From Pedobacter mucosus (GTDB taxonomy: Bacteria; Bacteroidota; Bacteroidia; Sphingobacteriales; Sphingobacteriaceae), in the NCBI RefSeq assembly GCF_022200785.1, contig NZ_CP087585.1, positions 62,001-126,000 on the forward strand: DNA of 64,000 nt, read 5' to 3'. Under the pieces are notes generated by a model. It worked only from the letters and a program-made list of their open reading frames with translations, did no database searches and was not told the origin of the DNA. Of the stretch, positions 36,033 through 45,292 are shown in pieces. A program made the position numbers and the translations under genes. Within the stretch, counting starts at the first letter, position 1, and each line of letters opens with the position of its first letter.

Positions 36033-38993
36033 TTATGGGTTTTCGTAAATTTCGGTTTCAATAATACTCAATCCGCCTTTTAATTTTGTTTCTGCTCTTT
36101 CAATACCATCATCTAATCTTTTTCCATTTACTTCTACGCCGCTATTTGCATTTGCAATTTCTTGTCCAGAACTTATCAATTGGATGGTTACCGTTTTGCC
36201 TTTTGTTGGTTTACAAATCGCTGTAAAATAGCCAAGGCTATTTTTACTATTTCCTTTAAAAACTTCGGTTCCATCAACTAATATTCGTAGTGGATAAATT
36301 TTAGTTCTAAAGCCATTCAATTTTAATTCGACTTGTGTTATTGTGCTTTCTTTTTCAAGATCATATTTAATCCAGGCGGTTTCTACTTTTCCATCATTTA
36401 CCCAATCGCTCAATTCATTATCATCATAACTTAGTTTAGCTTTATCGTTGTTTGCGCCAGCAGAAGCACCCACAATTTTTACAGCTTTTCTACTTACTTG
36501 ATAAGTTTGTTCGATTGGTGTGGCACCTCTTTTTAAGTTTGATTTTAATCCGTCAGCAGGAAACTGAGTAGATAAGCCATTTTTTACTTGAACAGGCAAT
36601 GTTTCTAAGGCCATTGAAGCAGATTTTAATCCTTCAGCTTTTGCTGTGATGTTGATTTTTCCAGCGGTAGTTGTCGACCGTACTAGGAATCTGTTTACAC
36701 CATTTTCAACTGGTAATTGCTTTGATAAAATATAATTGTCTGGCCCTTGAGCAATACCACCACGCCATTCTGCAGGCCCAGTTAAATTAAAATTTATGGT
36801 GTTCAAAGCAATCGGACAACGGTTTCCGGCGGCATCAACAACTTCAACCTGAATCAAAGCTAAATCTGCACCATCTGCTTTAAAACCTGTAGGATTAAGA
36901 ATTTTAGTTAATTTAATTCCTGCCGGAGTTCCTGACGTTTTTATTTGAGCTTCTGCTAATTTTGATCCTTTGTTATCATAAGAAATTGCTTTTAACAAGC
37001 CGGATTGATAATTAATTCCCTTAAAAGTATAGAGAAAACCATTGCTTTTTTCTCCAAAACCTTGTGATTTTCCATTGATAAACAATTCAGTTTTATCGCC
37101 GGTAGCAATTACATAAACGTTCTTTTTGGTACCAGCTTTGTAATTCCAATGACCAACAATATGAATTCCTGTTTTCTTAGCGTCAACCCAACCATCCCAC
37201 ATCACTTTGTGTGCATAAAACCCATCTTTTGGGATTCTCATTGCATCAACTTCGCCACTTCTGCGGTAATTTTCTTCACCACGATGGTGTGTATTTGAAT
37301 CAGAAAAAATAATATTTACACCGCCTGAACTTACTCTTGTTCCAGTTCCGGGGCGTTCCTGATAATATTCGTTCCAGCGGATTACGTCTTCTATAGCCTG
37401 CGAATCCTGGTTTCTATTGTAATCACTAGCATCAGCATCTTTATATTTCGGGCCAGCGCCATTAATGTGATAAGGAGGCGAAAATTCATCCCAATATTTC
37501 CTTAAAGCTTCATCTCTGGAATATTCCATCGACCATAATGGTTTGTCGGCGCTTTTATTAATGTACAACATTTCGCCACCATACTCTGCTGCGGCAATGT
37601 CAAGCATTTCTCTTGAACCAATGGCCCTTCCGCCATTAGGATCAAATTTATCCCTTATAGCTTTCATTTCCACCATGTGTTCTGCACTGATGGATTCATT
37701 TCCACATTCATAAAAGAAGATACTAGGGTTGTTACGATTGTAAACAATGGCATCTGTCATTACTTCTTTTCGTTGATCCCAACGGGTTCCAGTTACATCT
37801 TTTTCCGAATCACCAGCAGGCATTGCTTGTATTAACCCGACCCTATCACACGATTCAATATCTTGTTTCCAAGGTGTAATGTGCATCCATCTTACCAAAT
37901 TGGCATTACTTTCTACCATTAATTGGTTGCTATAATCGCTTAACCAGGCTGGGACCGATAAACCAACGGCCGGCCATTCGTTGCTGGTTCTTTGTGCATA
38001 ACCTTTCATCATCAATACACGATCGTTTAAATAAACCATCCCGTTTTTGAATTCCGTTTTTCTGAAACCAGTTTTAGTAATTAGTTCATCTACCGTATTG
38101 TTGTTGACCTTTAAGCGTGAAGTAACCGTGTATAAATAGCCATAGCCCCAACTCCAAAAATTTAAACCACTAACCAATGATTCAGCTGTAAAGGTTGCTG
38201 TTTTATTTGCCGCTAACGTTTGTGCAGCTGTGCTGAAAGTTTTAACGATCTTTCCATCAGCATCTTTAATTTCTACCTCGTAAGTAATATTTTGCGACTC
38301 GCTTGTTTCATTTTTTACTTCGGATGAAGAAACAACTGTTGCACTTTTATTATTGAAATTGAAATTTTTAGCATAGATGTTATTACCTGTAGTTTTTAAG
38401 CTAGAATATAAAGGTAAGGTTTGGTAAATCTTACCAGTAATGTGTAGGCGCACATTTTTAGAGATTCCACCATAATTGGCGTTAAAGTTTTTGTCATTCC
38501 ATTGATAAGGCGAGTTTCTTTCTTTTTCTCTGTAAGTCCAGGAATTGTCGATCCGTACGGCCAAAATATTTTCTTTGTCAGGTATTATTAAGCTACTAAT
38601 GTCAAAACCAAAAGAGGTGATTCCATTTTCATGTCGGCCGATAAATTTTCCATTTAAATAAAATTCTCCAGCTTGTCTTACGCCTTCAAATTCTAAAAAT
38701 ATTTTTTTAGCTGATGCACCAGCAGGAAGTATAAAACGTTTTCGATACCAAGCGATGCCGGTTGATAAATCTTCTATTGATTTTTTAAAAGCTTCATCTT
38801 CATTCCATGCATAGGGTAGGGTGATGGCTTTCCACTCTTGATCATTAAATGTTGGGAGTTCTGCATCTTTTATATCTCCGACGTATAATTTCCAACCAGA
38901 ATTAAAATTGTAAGTAGTTCTGGAGTTTTGTGCAAAGCTGGTTTGGATTCCTAAAATGGACATGCAAAAAAGTACAAGGAACTTGTGCTTCAT
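36033..38993 (-). CDS. Glycoside hydrolase family 2 protein (beta-galactosidase-like)
   Basis: 986 aa with a signal peptide ending near SFAQ (about residue 22). GH2 order is clear: sugar-binding jelly roll (about 25-200, EFYLNGKFIGRHENGITSF), immunoglobulin-like domain, TIM barrel with acid/base in FFYECGNESIS and a likely nucleophile Glu in LWSMEYSRDEA. Further beta domains follow, and the last about 130 residues have a discoidin-like pattern (WVNDGKVETAWIKYDL). Family members release beta-galactose, beta-glucuronate or related sugars; exact specificity unknown. A TACAGGATG double element and -7 box lie upstream. Confidence 0.88.
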   Translation of the reverse strand: MKHKFLVLFCMSILGIQTSFAQNSRTTYNFNSGWKLYVGDIKDAELPTFNDQEWKAITLPYAWNEDEAFKKSIEDLSTGIAWYRKRFILPAGASAKKIFLEFEGVRQAGEFYLNGKFIGRHENGITSFGFDISSLIIPDKENILAVRIDNSWTYREKERNSPYQWNDKNFNANYGGISKNVRLHITGKIYQTLPLYSSLKTTGNNIYAKNFNFNNKSATVVSSSEVKNETSESQNITYEVEIKDADGKIVKTFSTAAQTLAANKTATFTAESLVSGLNFWSWGYGYLYTVTSRLKVNNNTVDELITKTGFRKTEFKNGMVYLNDRVLMMKGYAQRTSNEWPAVGLSVPAWLSDYSNQLMVESNANLVRWMHITPWKQDIESCDRVGLIQAMPAGDSEKDVTGTRWDQRKEVMTDAIVYNRNNPSIFFYECGNESISAEHMVEMKAIRDKFDPNGGRAIGSREMLDIAAAEYGGEMLYINKSADKPLWSMEYSRDEALRKYWDEFSPPYHINGAGPKYKDADASDYNRNQDSQAIEDVIRWNEYYQERPGTGTRVSSGGVNIIFSDSNTHHRGEENYRRSGEVDAMRIPKDGFYAHKVMWDGWVDAKKTGIHIVGHWNYKAGTKKNVYVIATGDKTELFINGKSQGFGEKSNGFLYTFKGINYQSGLLKAISYDNKGSKLAEAQIKTSGTPAGIKLTKILNPTGFKADGADLALIQVEVVDAAGNRCPIALNTINFNLTGPAEWRGGIAQGPDNYILSKQLPVENGVNRFLVRSTTTAGKINITAKAEGLKSASMALETLPVQVKNGLSTQFPADGLKSNLKRGATPIEQTYQVSRKAVKIVGASAGANNDKAKLSYDDNELSDWVNDGKVETAWIKYDLEKESTITQVELKLNGFRTKIYPLRILVDGTEVFKGNSKNSLGYFTAICKPTKGKTVTIQLISSGQEIANANSGVEVNGKRLDDGIERAETKLKGGLSIIETEIYENP

Positions 38994-39020
38994 AAAATGG
39001 GTTTATTTTTGGTTAATCGT

Positions 39021-39067
39021 TAAAGATATATGCAATGGAAGCGGTTAGCAACCTGTACCATCCTGTA
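39021..39067 (-). promoter_or_regulatory. GH2 promoter with double TACAGGATG element
   Basis: On the - strand TACAGGATGGTACAGGTTG (39049-39067, two half-elements with 10-bp period), a 20-bp spacer, then TATCTTTA (39021-39028), one base off the -7 consensus, 28 bp before the start codon. Confidence 0.6.
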
Positions 39068-39099
39068 TTTTCTGTAAGTTTTTGGAGAGGGGGTAAGTT

Positions 39100-39209
39100 G
39101 GTTAGACGAGATTTGTAATCTCGTATTTAAAGTAATGGGTTTCTGATCCATCGAAAGGATTGAAAATCCTTGGTTTTTTAGGACGGGATTGTAAATCCCG
39201 ACTAACAGG
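39100..39209. repeat. Dispersed repeat with ATTTGTAATC and GGGATTGTAAATCCC palindromes, copy 1
   Basis: Modules in order: GAGATTTGTAATCTCG, TGGGTTTCTGATCCATC, then GACGGGATTGTAAATCCCGA and CTAACA. Copy 2 at 39541-39644. Confidence 0.75.
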
Positions 39210-39540
39210 AGCTTCATATACGAACTATCGTCATATCGAACGAGGCACGAGGAGATATCTATTTACATAGATTTCTCAATCACGAAGGGCTCATTTCGAA
39301 ATGACGGTTGGTCTTGTTAGCGTTTTTTGATTTTATACAATTTGTTTTGCCACAATTTATACCAGTCGTCATTCTCGTTTAGGCGAGAATCTTAAAGCGG
39401 TAGTTTTATAACCTGATGCTGTCGCCATGTTCCGAAGGGCATGTCGAATGATAAATAAAAGTGGATTTACAATCCATTTTAAATACCCTAGCTTATAAAA
39501 TGATTTTTTGGAACCCTCTTGGCCGGAAGGCCTTATTTCG

Positions 39541-39644
39541 GTTGGTCGAGATTTGTAATCTCGTCCTTTATGCAATGGGTTTCTAATCCATCAAAAGAAA
39601 GTGTTTGGTTTTTAAGACGGGATTGCAAATCCCGACTAACAAGA
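39541..39644. repeat. Dispersed repeat with ATTTGTAATC and GGGATTGCAAATCCC palindromes, copy 2
   Basis: Same module order and orientation as 39100-39209. Confidence 0.75.
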
Positions 39645-39704
39645 GTAGGGCAACAAGTAAATCCCTTCCAAAAGAAAATCGGAATGCCACAACATGTAAT
39701 TCAT

Positions 39705-39739
39705 AAAAAAAAAAGCAGGTTAAATTTAATTAACCTGCT
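39705..39739 (-). terminator. Rho-independent terminator after SusD gene
   Basis: Perfect 10-bp stem AGCAGGTTAA/TTAACCTGCT (39714-39723 with 39730-39739) followed on the - strand by an unbroken run of ten T. Confidence 0.92.
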
Positions 39740-39766
39740 CATAATAGTATTTAAAAACTTATGCTA

Positions 39767-41737
39767 TTACCAACCTGGATTTTGCATCGCTTGTTTTTGA
39801 GCAGGCGTTAGCGCAGCACCATTTAACTTAAGCACATCAAGAAACGTTTGTGGAATCGGTCTTAAATAATGTTTACTTTCTATCGGCTTAGCTTCTAAGT
39901 TGAAAGCTGTTGTACGTGCTACTAATGTTTTAGTACGTGCAAGATCTTCCCATCTCATCAACTCACCCATCAACTCCCTAGAGCGTTCGTTCAATATAAA
40001 AGCGGTAAATTTATCTGTTTGCGAAACCGCACCGATCTGACTGTAAAACTCTCTGTTAGAATTAAATACATCAGCTTCGCTAGTTAAATGCATAGGTGTT
40101 AAGGTACTTGTTGTAGTAACTGGAATATTGTTTGATTCAAAATAAGTGTTTCTATCTGAATATGAAACAAAACCTGAAGCATTTACAGCTGCATTGGTTT
40201 TATAAGCTACGCCACCATCTACGTAAGCAGCACGATCTTCGCCGTCTTTATAAGCAGCACGATCACGCACTCTATTTAAATAGGGGATAGCTTGTGCAAA
40301 TTGACCTAATCTTCCATAAGCTTCTGCAGCAATAAGATAGGTTTCAGCTAAACGAGCCAAAATACCATCGCGTTGTCCGAATTGTGAAGCCACTAAGTTT
40401 CTGGAACCATCCATAAATTTTGAAAGGGCAGGATACTGACTTACACCATAGTTTCCATGGGCATTTAAATAACTTTGAGATTGACCTGCAAAATACCTAA
40501 CGTACATGCTTGGAGCTCTGAAAGTAAGATTTGCACTAGTGTAACGCGTATCATTTGCGTCATTAATGATGTAAAGAATGGATTCTTGTCCGCCAGTGAA
40601 CTTAAACTGACCAACTTGTGCTGGTGTAGGTGCATTTGCAGCGGTCCACCTTGGTGCACTAGTTGGATTATTACATAGATAGCGAGTTTTAAAACTCTTC
40701 CAAAATCTCGAATCATTTACACGATCAAATACATCAATTGCATAATCTGTGGATTTCATGCGTTGAAATTCGCGATCGCCAGGAATATCGCGTTGCATCC
40801 CCGGAAGATTTTGATAAATTGATGGATAATATAAGTGAACTTGGTTACCATAACGACCTTGAGTAGCAGTATTCCCTGAAAATTGAGCAGAAAGAATTAC
40901 TTCTTTATTCGTTTCATTTGCACCATCAATTGTAGTAAAATTCCATAGATCGCTAAAGTTTGTAGCTAAAGTATGCGCACCGCTATTGATCACTAAATCT
41001 GCATATTTAACAGCATTTTGTAAATCAGCTTGTTTAGTATCGCTGTTCCAATCGTTGTTTAATTCACTTGCACGATATAAATAGGCTTTAGCTAAAAAGT
41101 GTGCCGCGGCCCATTTGGTAATTCTCCCTGTTTCTGCTGGAGTATTTGGAAGCAAATCATAAGCCTGTGTAAAATCTTGAATTACTTGAGCATATACTTC
41201 TTTAGCAGAATTGCGGGTAAACTCTTCCTGAATAAATTCTGACGGTTCTAATTTTAAAGGAACACCTCCATATTGTTTAACCAGTTTAAAATAATCGAAA
41301 GCACGCATAAAATAACCTTCGCCTAAACGTATGTTCTTATTAGCGCCAGTGTAATAAACAGGAACGTTTTTAATTACAATGTTTGCAGAGTTTATATTGC
41401 CATACATGTTATCCCAAATTGCGCCAACATCAGTAGTAATAGAGTTTAAGCTACCATCATAAGAATTCCACATTTGCTCGGTTCTATCACCACCAACTGT
41501 AAATTCATCTACTCCGTAATTTGTTGTAGTATAAGCCCATGTATAGTTAAAATGAAATTTTAAACTTTGATACATGCCAATTACTAAGCCATCTAGGCCA
41601 TCAGTTCTTTGAAAGTCTGAAGTGTTATGTGAATTAATAACCTCTTCATCTAAGAAACTTTTTTTACAGGAAGTTGGCAGAATCATTAATCCGCTTAGTA
41701 ATGCAACTCCTGATATTAAATTTATAATTTTTTTCAT
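39767..41737 (-). CDS. RagB/SusD family glycan-binding lipoprotein
   Basis: 656 aa with a lipobox at Cys24 (LPTSC). Helical TPR-like SusD fold: GEGYFMRAFDYFKLVKQYGGVPL, AKAYLYRASELNN, AETYLIAAEAYGRLG, and the late motif LNERSRELMGELMRWEDLAR. It is long for the family owing to inserted loops, which often form the glycan site. Paired with the SusC gene 48 bp upstream and followed by a strong terminator, so the operon is just susC-susD. The surrounding GH genes probably provide its substrate. Confidence 0.93.
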   Translation of the reverse strand: MKKIINLISGVALLSGLMILPTSCKKSFLDEEVINSHNTSDFQRTDGLDGLVIGMYQSLKFHFNYTWAYTTTNYGVDEFTVGGDRTEQMWNSYDGSLNSITTDVGAIWDNMYGNINSANIVIKNVPVYYTGANKNIRLGEGYFMRAFDYFKLVKQYGGVPLKLEPSEFIQEEFTRNSAKEVYAQVIQDFTQAYDLLPNTPAETGRITKWAAAHFLAKAYLYRASELNNDWNSDTKQADLQNAVKYADLVINSGAHTLATNFSDLWNFTTIDGANETNKEVILSAQFSGNTATQGRYGNQVHLYYPSIYQNLPGMQRDIPGDREFQRMKSTDYAIDVFDRVNDSRFWKSFKTRYLCNNPTSAPRWTAANAPTPAQVGQFKFTGGQESILYIINDANDTRYTSANLTFRAPSMYVRYFAGQSQSYLNAHGNYGVSQYPALSKFMDGSRNLVASQFGQRDGILARLAETYLIAAEAYGRLGQFAQAIPYLNRVRDRAAYKDGEDRAAYVDGGVAYKTNAAVNASGFVSYSDRNTYFESNNIPVTTTSTLTPMHLTSEADVFNSNREFYSQIGAVSQTDKFTAFILNERSRELMGELMRWEDLARTKTLVARTTAFNLEAKPIESKHYLRPIPQTFLDVLKLNGAALTPAQKQAMQNPGW

Positions 41738-41785
41738 CTTATTATCTTTTTAATGGTAATGAAACCATCATGATTTTTTTACACC

Positions 41786-44700
41786 TTAAAAGCTTGCGTT
41801 AATTCCAAATACAACACCTCTGTTAAATGTCGAGACACCCAAATCAGGATCAATCCATTTAATATTTGAATAAATTAAACCTGGATTTATTGCTTGTGCA
41901 TAAACTCTTAATCTAGATAAAGTTAATTTTTTAGCAATGTTTTCTGCGAAATTATAGCCAAGTGATATATTTCTGATTTTGATAAAAGATGCATCCTGAT
42001 AATTCATAGCACTTTTATAAGTATCACCAGCCGCACTTGCATAATTTGGAGATGGGTAATCATTCGTTGGATTTGTTGGTGTCCAATAATCTACTACTCG
42101 TTGCGCAAATCGGCCTTGTAAAGCTTCTGCACCCGTTTCAATTAAGAAATTATAACGAGCAACAATAAATATTGATAAATCAAAGTTTTTGTAATTGAAA
42201 CTATTGGTTATACCGCCGGTCCAACTTGGGTTATAATGACCTAAAATCTGACGATCATTATTGGCGTCGATTCTGTAATCACCATTAAGATCTCGCACCT
42301 TAATGCTTCCTGGTCTGAAGAAACTATTTGCCGGTAAGTTTGCATTAAATTTAGCCATTTCGGCTAAATCCTCTGGTGTGTTTTGCCAAATGCCATCTTT
42401 CACGAAATCATAAGCAACACCATTTCTTTGTCCGATAAAAAAGCGGTTTGCAACGATATCTCCATTATCTAATTTTACAATTTCATCCTTACTAACCGAG
42501 AAATTCAGCGTAGATTCCCAAGTGAAATCTTTCGTTTTAAGATTAACGGTATTCAAAGTTAAATCAATACCCTTATTTTTTGTAGACCCGATGTTATCGA
42601 ATGAAGTAACATATCCATTAATCGAAGGAATACTTTTTAGCAGTATTAAATTATTAGTTGTCGATTTATAAACATCCAATGTACCCGCAATTCTTCCTTG
42701 CAATAAGCTAAAATCTAAACCTAGATTATATTGCAAGGTTTTTTCCCAACTTAACGACGGATTAGGTAAAGCAATTGGAGTGCCTAATGAAGCATCTGAT
42801 GAAACATATCCAGTTTGCACTGACGATCCAAAAGTATAGGTTAATGGTTGTGTAAGTCCTAGTGAGTTACCAATACTTACGGATGAGTTACCTGTAGCCC
42901 CAACACCAATTCTTAATTTAAGTTGTTGGATCCATTTTACATCCTTTATAAAATCTTCTTGATCCATGCGCCAAGCAAATGCTGCTGATGGGAAAAAATC
43001 CCATTTATTTCCTGCTGCTAATTGCGAAGCTCCATCCCAACGGCCAGATGCCGTTAGTAAATACTTATTGTTGAAAGTATAATTAAATCTAGCCATGTAA
43101 GACATTAGCGTAGATTTTCTTAAATCTGTTCCAAAACCATCTAAAGCCGTTATGTTGGCGGAGTTTAAGCCGTACCAAAGGGCATTAGGCAATGAAATTT
43201 TACTTCCAGTTAAAGTGGAAGATTCTTCTCTAAAAGAAGATGAACTTTGTAATAATGTTACCCCAAAGTTGTGTTTATCTATGGTTTTATCATAGTACAA
43301 TAAATGATCCAGTGTATAGGCAAATCTGGTATTTTGATTAAGTTGTGCATAATTGTTAACAGAGCCAACAACACCAGCATCACGATTTACTGATTTAGCA
43401 TCTTGATACCTTCCGTTGTAATAATTTGAAAAATCAGGACCAAAATTAACACGGTATTTTAAGCCTTTAAAAAGACTTACCTCTGCAAAAACAGAACCTA
43501 AAGTTCTTAAAGTTTTACGAAGATTGATGTTGTAATCAGCTTCTAATACAGGATTTTGAATATTGATATCTCCACCTGGAAGATTAATTCTGTTTCCATT
43601 TACATCATAAGGCACTGCTAAAGGAAGCATTCCACGTGCAGCCGAATAAATATTTGCTGCTCCTGATGCACTAGCTGCCTGGAAACCATAATTTTGTAAA
43701 CTATAAGTTGCAGTTAAGTTTGTACCCATTTTAAACCATTTTACTGGATTAATTTCTACGCTTAATTTACCACTATATCTTTCAAAATCCTGACCTAATT
43801 GTGTTCCTTCTTGATTTAGATAACCAAATGAACTGTACGCTTTAATTTTATCTGTACCGCCACTCACACTTAAAACGTGATCTTGAGTAATTCCAGTTCT
43901 GGTAACTAAATCGCCCCAATCAGTAGTTGGCACTAAACTTCCGTCAAAAACACCATTTGCCCATCCCTTATCTAAATTTTCTAATACGTAGCTATCTCCA
44001 GCGAATATTCTTCTGTCATCAGCTTGAGTTGCAATCGTTGGATAAGTTCCAGCCCTTCTAAAAGCATCTCTTCTAAATTCAATGTATTGGCCAGAATTCA
44101 TTACTTCTGCCCGATCTTGCAACGTTTCAATTGTAGCTGTTCCAACATAATCTAACGTTACTCTTCCAGTCTTACCTCTTTTGGTATTTACGATTATAAC
44201 ACCATTTGCACCACGGGAACCATAAATTGCAGTTGCAGATGCATCCTTCAAAATATCGATTGATTCAATGTCGTTCGGATTAATTGCCTCAATACCTCCA
44301 GCCTGTAATGGAATACCATCTACAACATATAAAGGAGAATTACTCGCAGTTAATGATCTTGTACCACGGATTAAAACATTCCCAACTGTTCCTGGGCGCT
44401 CACTTGAAGTAACATCAACACCCGCAGCTTTACCTTGAATAGCCTGAAGCGCATTGGTAACTGGTCTCGATCTAATCTCCTCCGAACTTACACTTACCAC
44501 TGAACCAGTTAAATCACTTTTTTTAACGGTGTTGTAACCTACCACAACAACTTCATCTAGGTCGTTTGTTGAACTTTTAAGTTGTATACTTAAGGTAGTT
44601 TTACCAGCAACAGGAACTTCCTGAGTAGTATAACCAATGTAAGAAACCACTAAAATTGGATTGACAACAGTTGAAGGAATCGTGATTGAGAAAGCACCAT

Positions 44701-44977
44701 TTGCATCAGTAGAGGCAACAATTGTTGTACCTTTTACTTTGATACTCACGCCAACTAGCGTTTCACCTTTTTCATCAAGAATTTTTCCTTTAACATTAAC
44801 ATCAGCTTGTTGACTGTGATTAGATAATGCTAAATTATTATTATTTCCAAAAACTGTTGCATTGGCAGATTTGGTGATAAATAATAGTGATATTGCCGAA
44901 AGGCAAATGATCATAATTTTTTTTCGCACAGATAATTGATGCGGATGTAAAAACTTTGAATGTAAATTTAAATACAT
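41786..44977 (-). CDS. SusC/RagA family TonB-dependent outer-membrane transporter
   Basis: 1063 aa. A signal segment (about 20-42, IMIICLSAISLLFITKSANA) has a charged leader; the Met at residue 22 is an alternative start. Carboxypeptidase-regulatory-like domain at about 58-140 (VKGKILDEKGETLVGVSIKV). The plug has ALQAIQGKAAGVDVTSSERP, SPLYVVDGIPL and SIDILKDASATAIYGSRGANG. The C-terminal barrel ends in alternating hydrophobic strands with a final Phe. There is no N-terminal FecR-interacting extension, so regulation by a SusC-anti-sigma relay is unlikely. The upstream TACAGGATG element suggests control by a transcription factor shared with the neighbouring hydrolases. Confidence 0.94.
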   Translation of the reverse strand: MYLNLHSKFLHPHQLSVRKKIMIICLSAISLLFITKSANATVFGNNNNLALSNHSQQADVNVKGKILDEKGETLVGVSIKVKGTTIVASTDANGAFSITIPSTVVNPILVVSYIGYTTQEVPVAGKTTLSIQLKSSTNDLDEVVVVGYNTVKKSDLTGSVVSVSSEEIRSRPVTNALQAIQGKAAGVDVTSSERPGTVGNVLIRGTRSLTASNSPLYVVDGIPLQAGGIEAINPNDIESIDILKDASATAIYGSRGANGVIIVNTKRGKTGRVTLDYVGTATIETLQDRAEVMNSGQYIEFRRDAFRRAGTYPTIATQADDRRIFAGDSYVLENLDKGWANGVFDGSLVPTTDWGDLVTRTGITQDHVLSVSGGTDKIKAYSSFGYLNQEGTQLGQDFERYSGKLSVEINPVKWFKMGTNLTATYSLQNYGFQAASASGAANIYSAARGMLPLAVPYDVNGNRINLPGGDINIQNPVLEADYNINLRKTLRTLGSVFAEVSLFKGLKYRVNFGPDFSNYYNGRYQDAKSVNRDAGVVGSVNNYAQLNQNTRFAYTLDHLLYYDKTIDKHNFGVTLLQSSSSFREESSTLTGSKISLPNALWYGLNSANITALDGFGTDLRKSTLMSYMARFNYTFNNKYLLTASGRWDGASQLAAGNKWDFFPSAAFAWRMDQEDFIKDVKWIQQLKLRIGVGATGNSSVSIGNSLGLTQPLTYTFGSSVQTGYVSSDASLGTPIALPNPSLSWEKTLQYNLGLDFSLLQGRIAGTLDVYKSTTNNLILLKSIPSINGYVTSFDNIGSTKNKGIDLTLNTVNLKTKDFTWESTLNFSVSKDEIVKLDNGDIVANRFFIGQRNGVAYDFVKDGIWQNTPEDLAEMAKFNANLPANSFFRPGSIKVRDLNGDYRIDANNDRQILGHYNPSWTGGITNSFNYKNFDLSIFIVARYNFLIETGAEALQGRFAQRVVDYWTPTNPTNDYPSPNYASAAGDTYKSAMNYQDASFIKIRNISLGYNFAENIAKKLTLSRLRVYAQAINPGLIYSNIKWIDPDLGVSTFNRGVVFGINASF

Positions 44978-45292
44978 ATTTATTTATTAGGTAAGAATTA
45001 TTGGTTAGTAGCTATCAATGCTATTCGTAAGTGAATAAAGTTAATATTTGAGATAGTATGTCTTTAAGATCTTAAGTTCAGTTGTTCTGTATTCCTGAGC
45101 GTATGTCGAAATTGAGATACTTGGTTAAATGGACGTACAATATTAGATTTTTTATTCTTATTACCCATCCTGTTCTATCCTGTAAAGACTAATCCAGATT
45201 TTTTTAAGTTTATAGATATAATAATTTAGATGTCGATTTTCCATTATAATTTATCATATTGCTATTAAAAATGTAGTTACGTAATTAATTTT
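44978..45292. other. 315-bp divergent region between SusC (-) and mobA (+)
   Basis: It holds the SusC promoter element at 45138-45184 and a long, about 155-bp, predicted leader. I saw no clear mobA promoter. Confidence 0.5.
45138..45184 (-). promoter_or_regulatory. SusC/SusD promoter with double ACAGGAT element
   Basis: On the - strand TACAGGATAGAACAGGATG (45166-45184, 10-bp period), a 20-bp spacer, then TAATATTG (45138-45145), one base off the -7 consensus. Confidence 0.6.

Larger units (their letters stand above)
38994..39766. other. 773-bp region: GH2 promoter, dispersed repeats and SusD terminator
   Basis: No gene. It contains the GH2 promoter element (39021-39067), two copies of a GATTTGTAATCTCG ... 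GGGATTGTAAATCCCGACTA repeat (39100-39209, 39541-39644), an inverted CCGGCATGG-end fragment (39497-39540), a CGTCATATCGAA repeat (39228-39307) and the SusD terminator (39705-39739). Confidence 0.75.

Noticed and set aside
39519..39800. 93-aa + strand ORF
   Set aside because: Made of repeat sequence, the SusD terminator and the antisense of the SusD 3' end.
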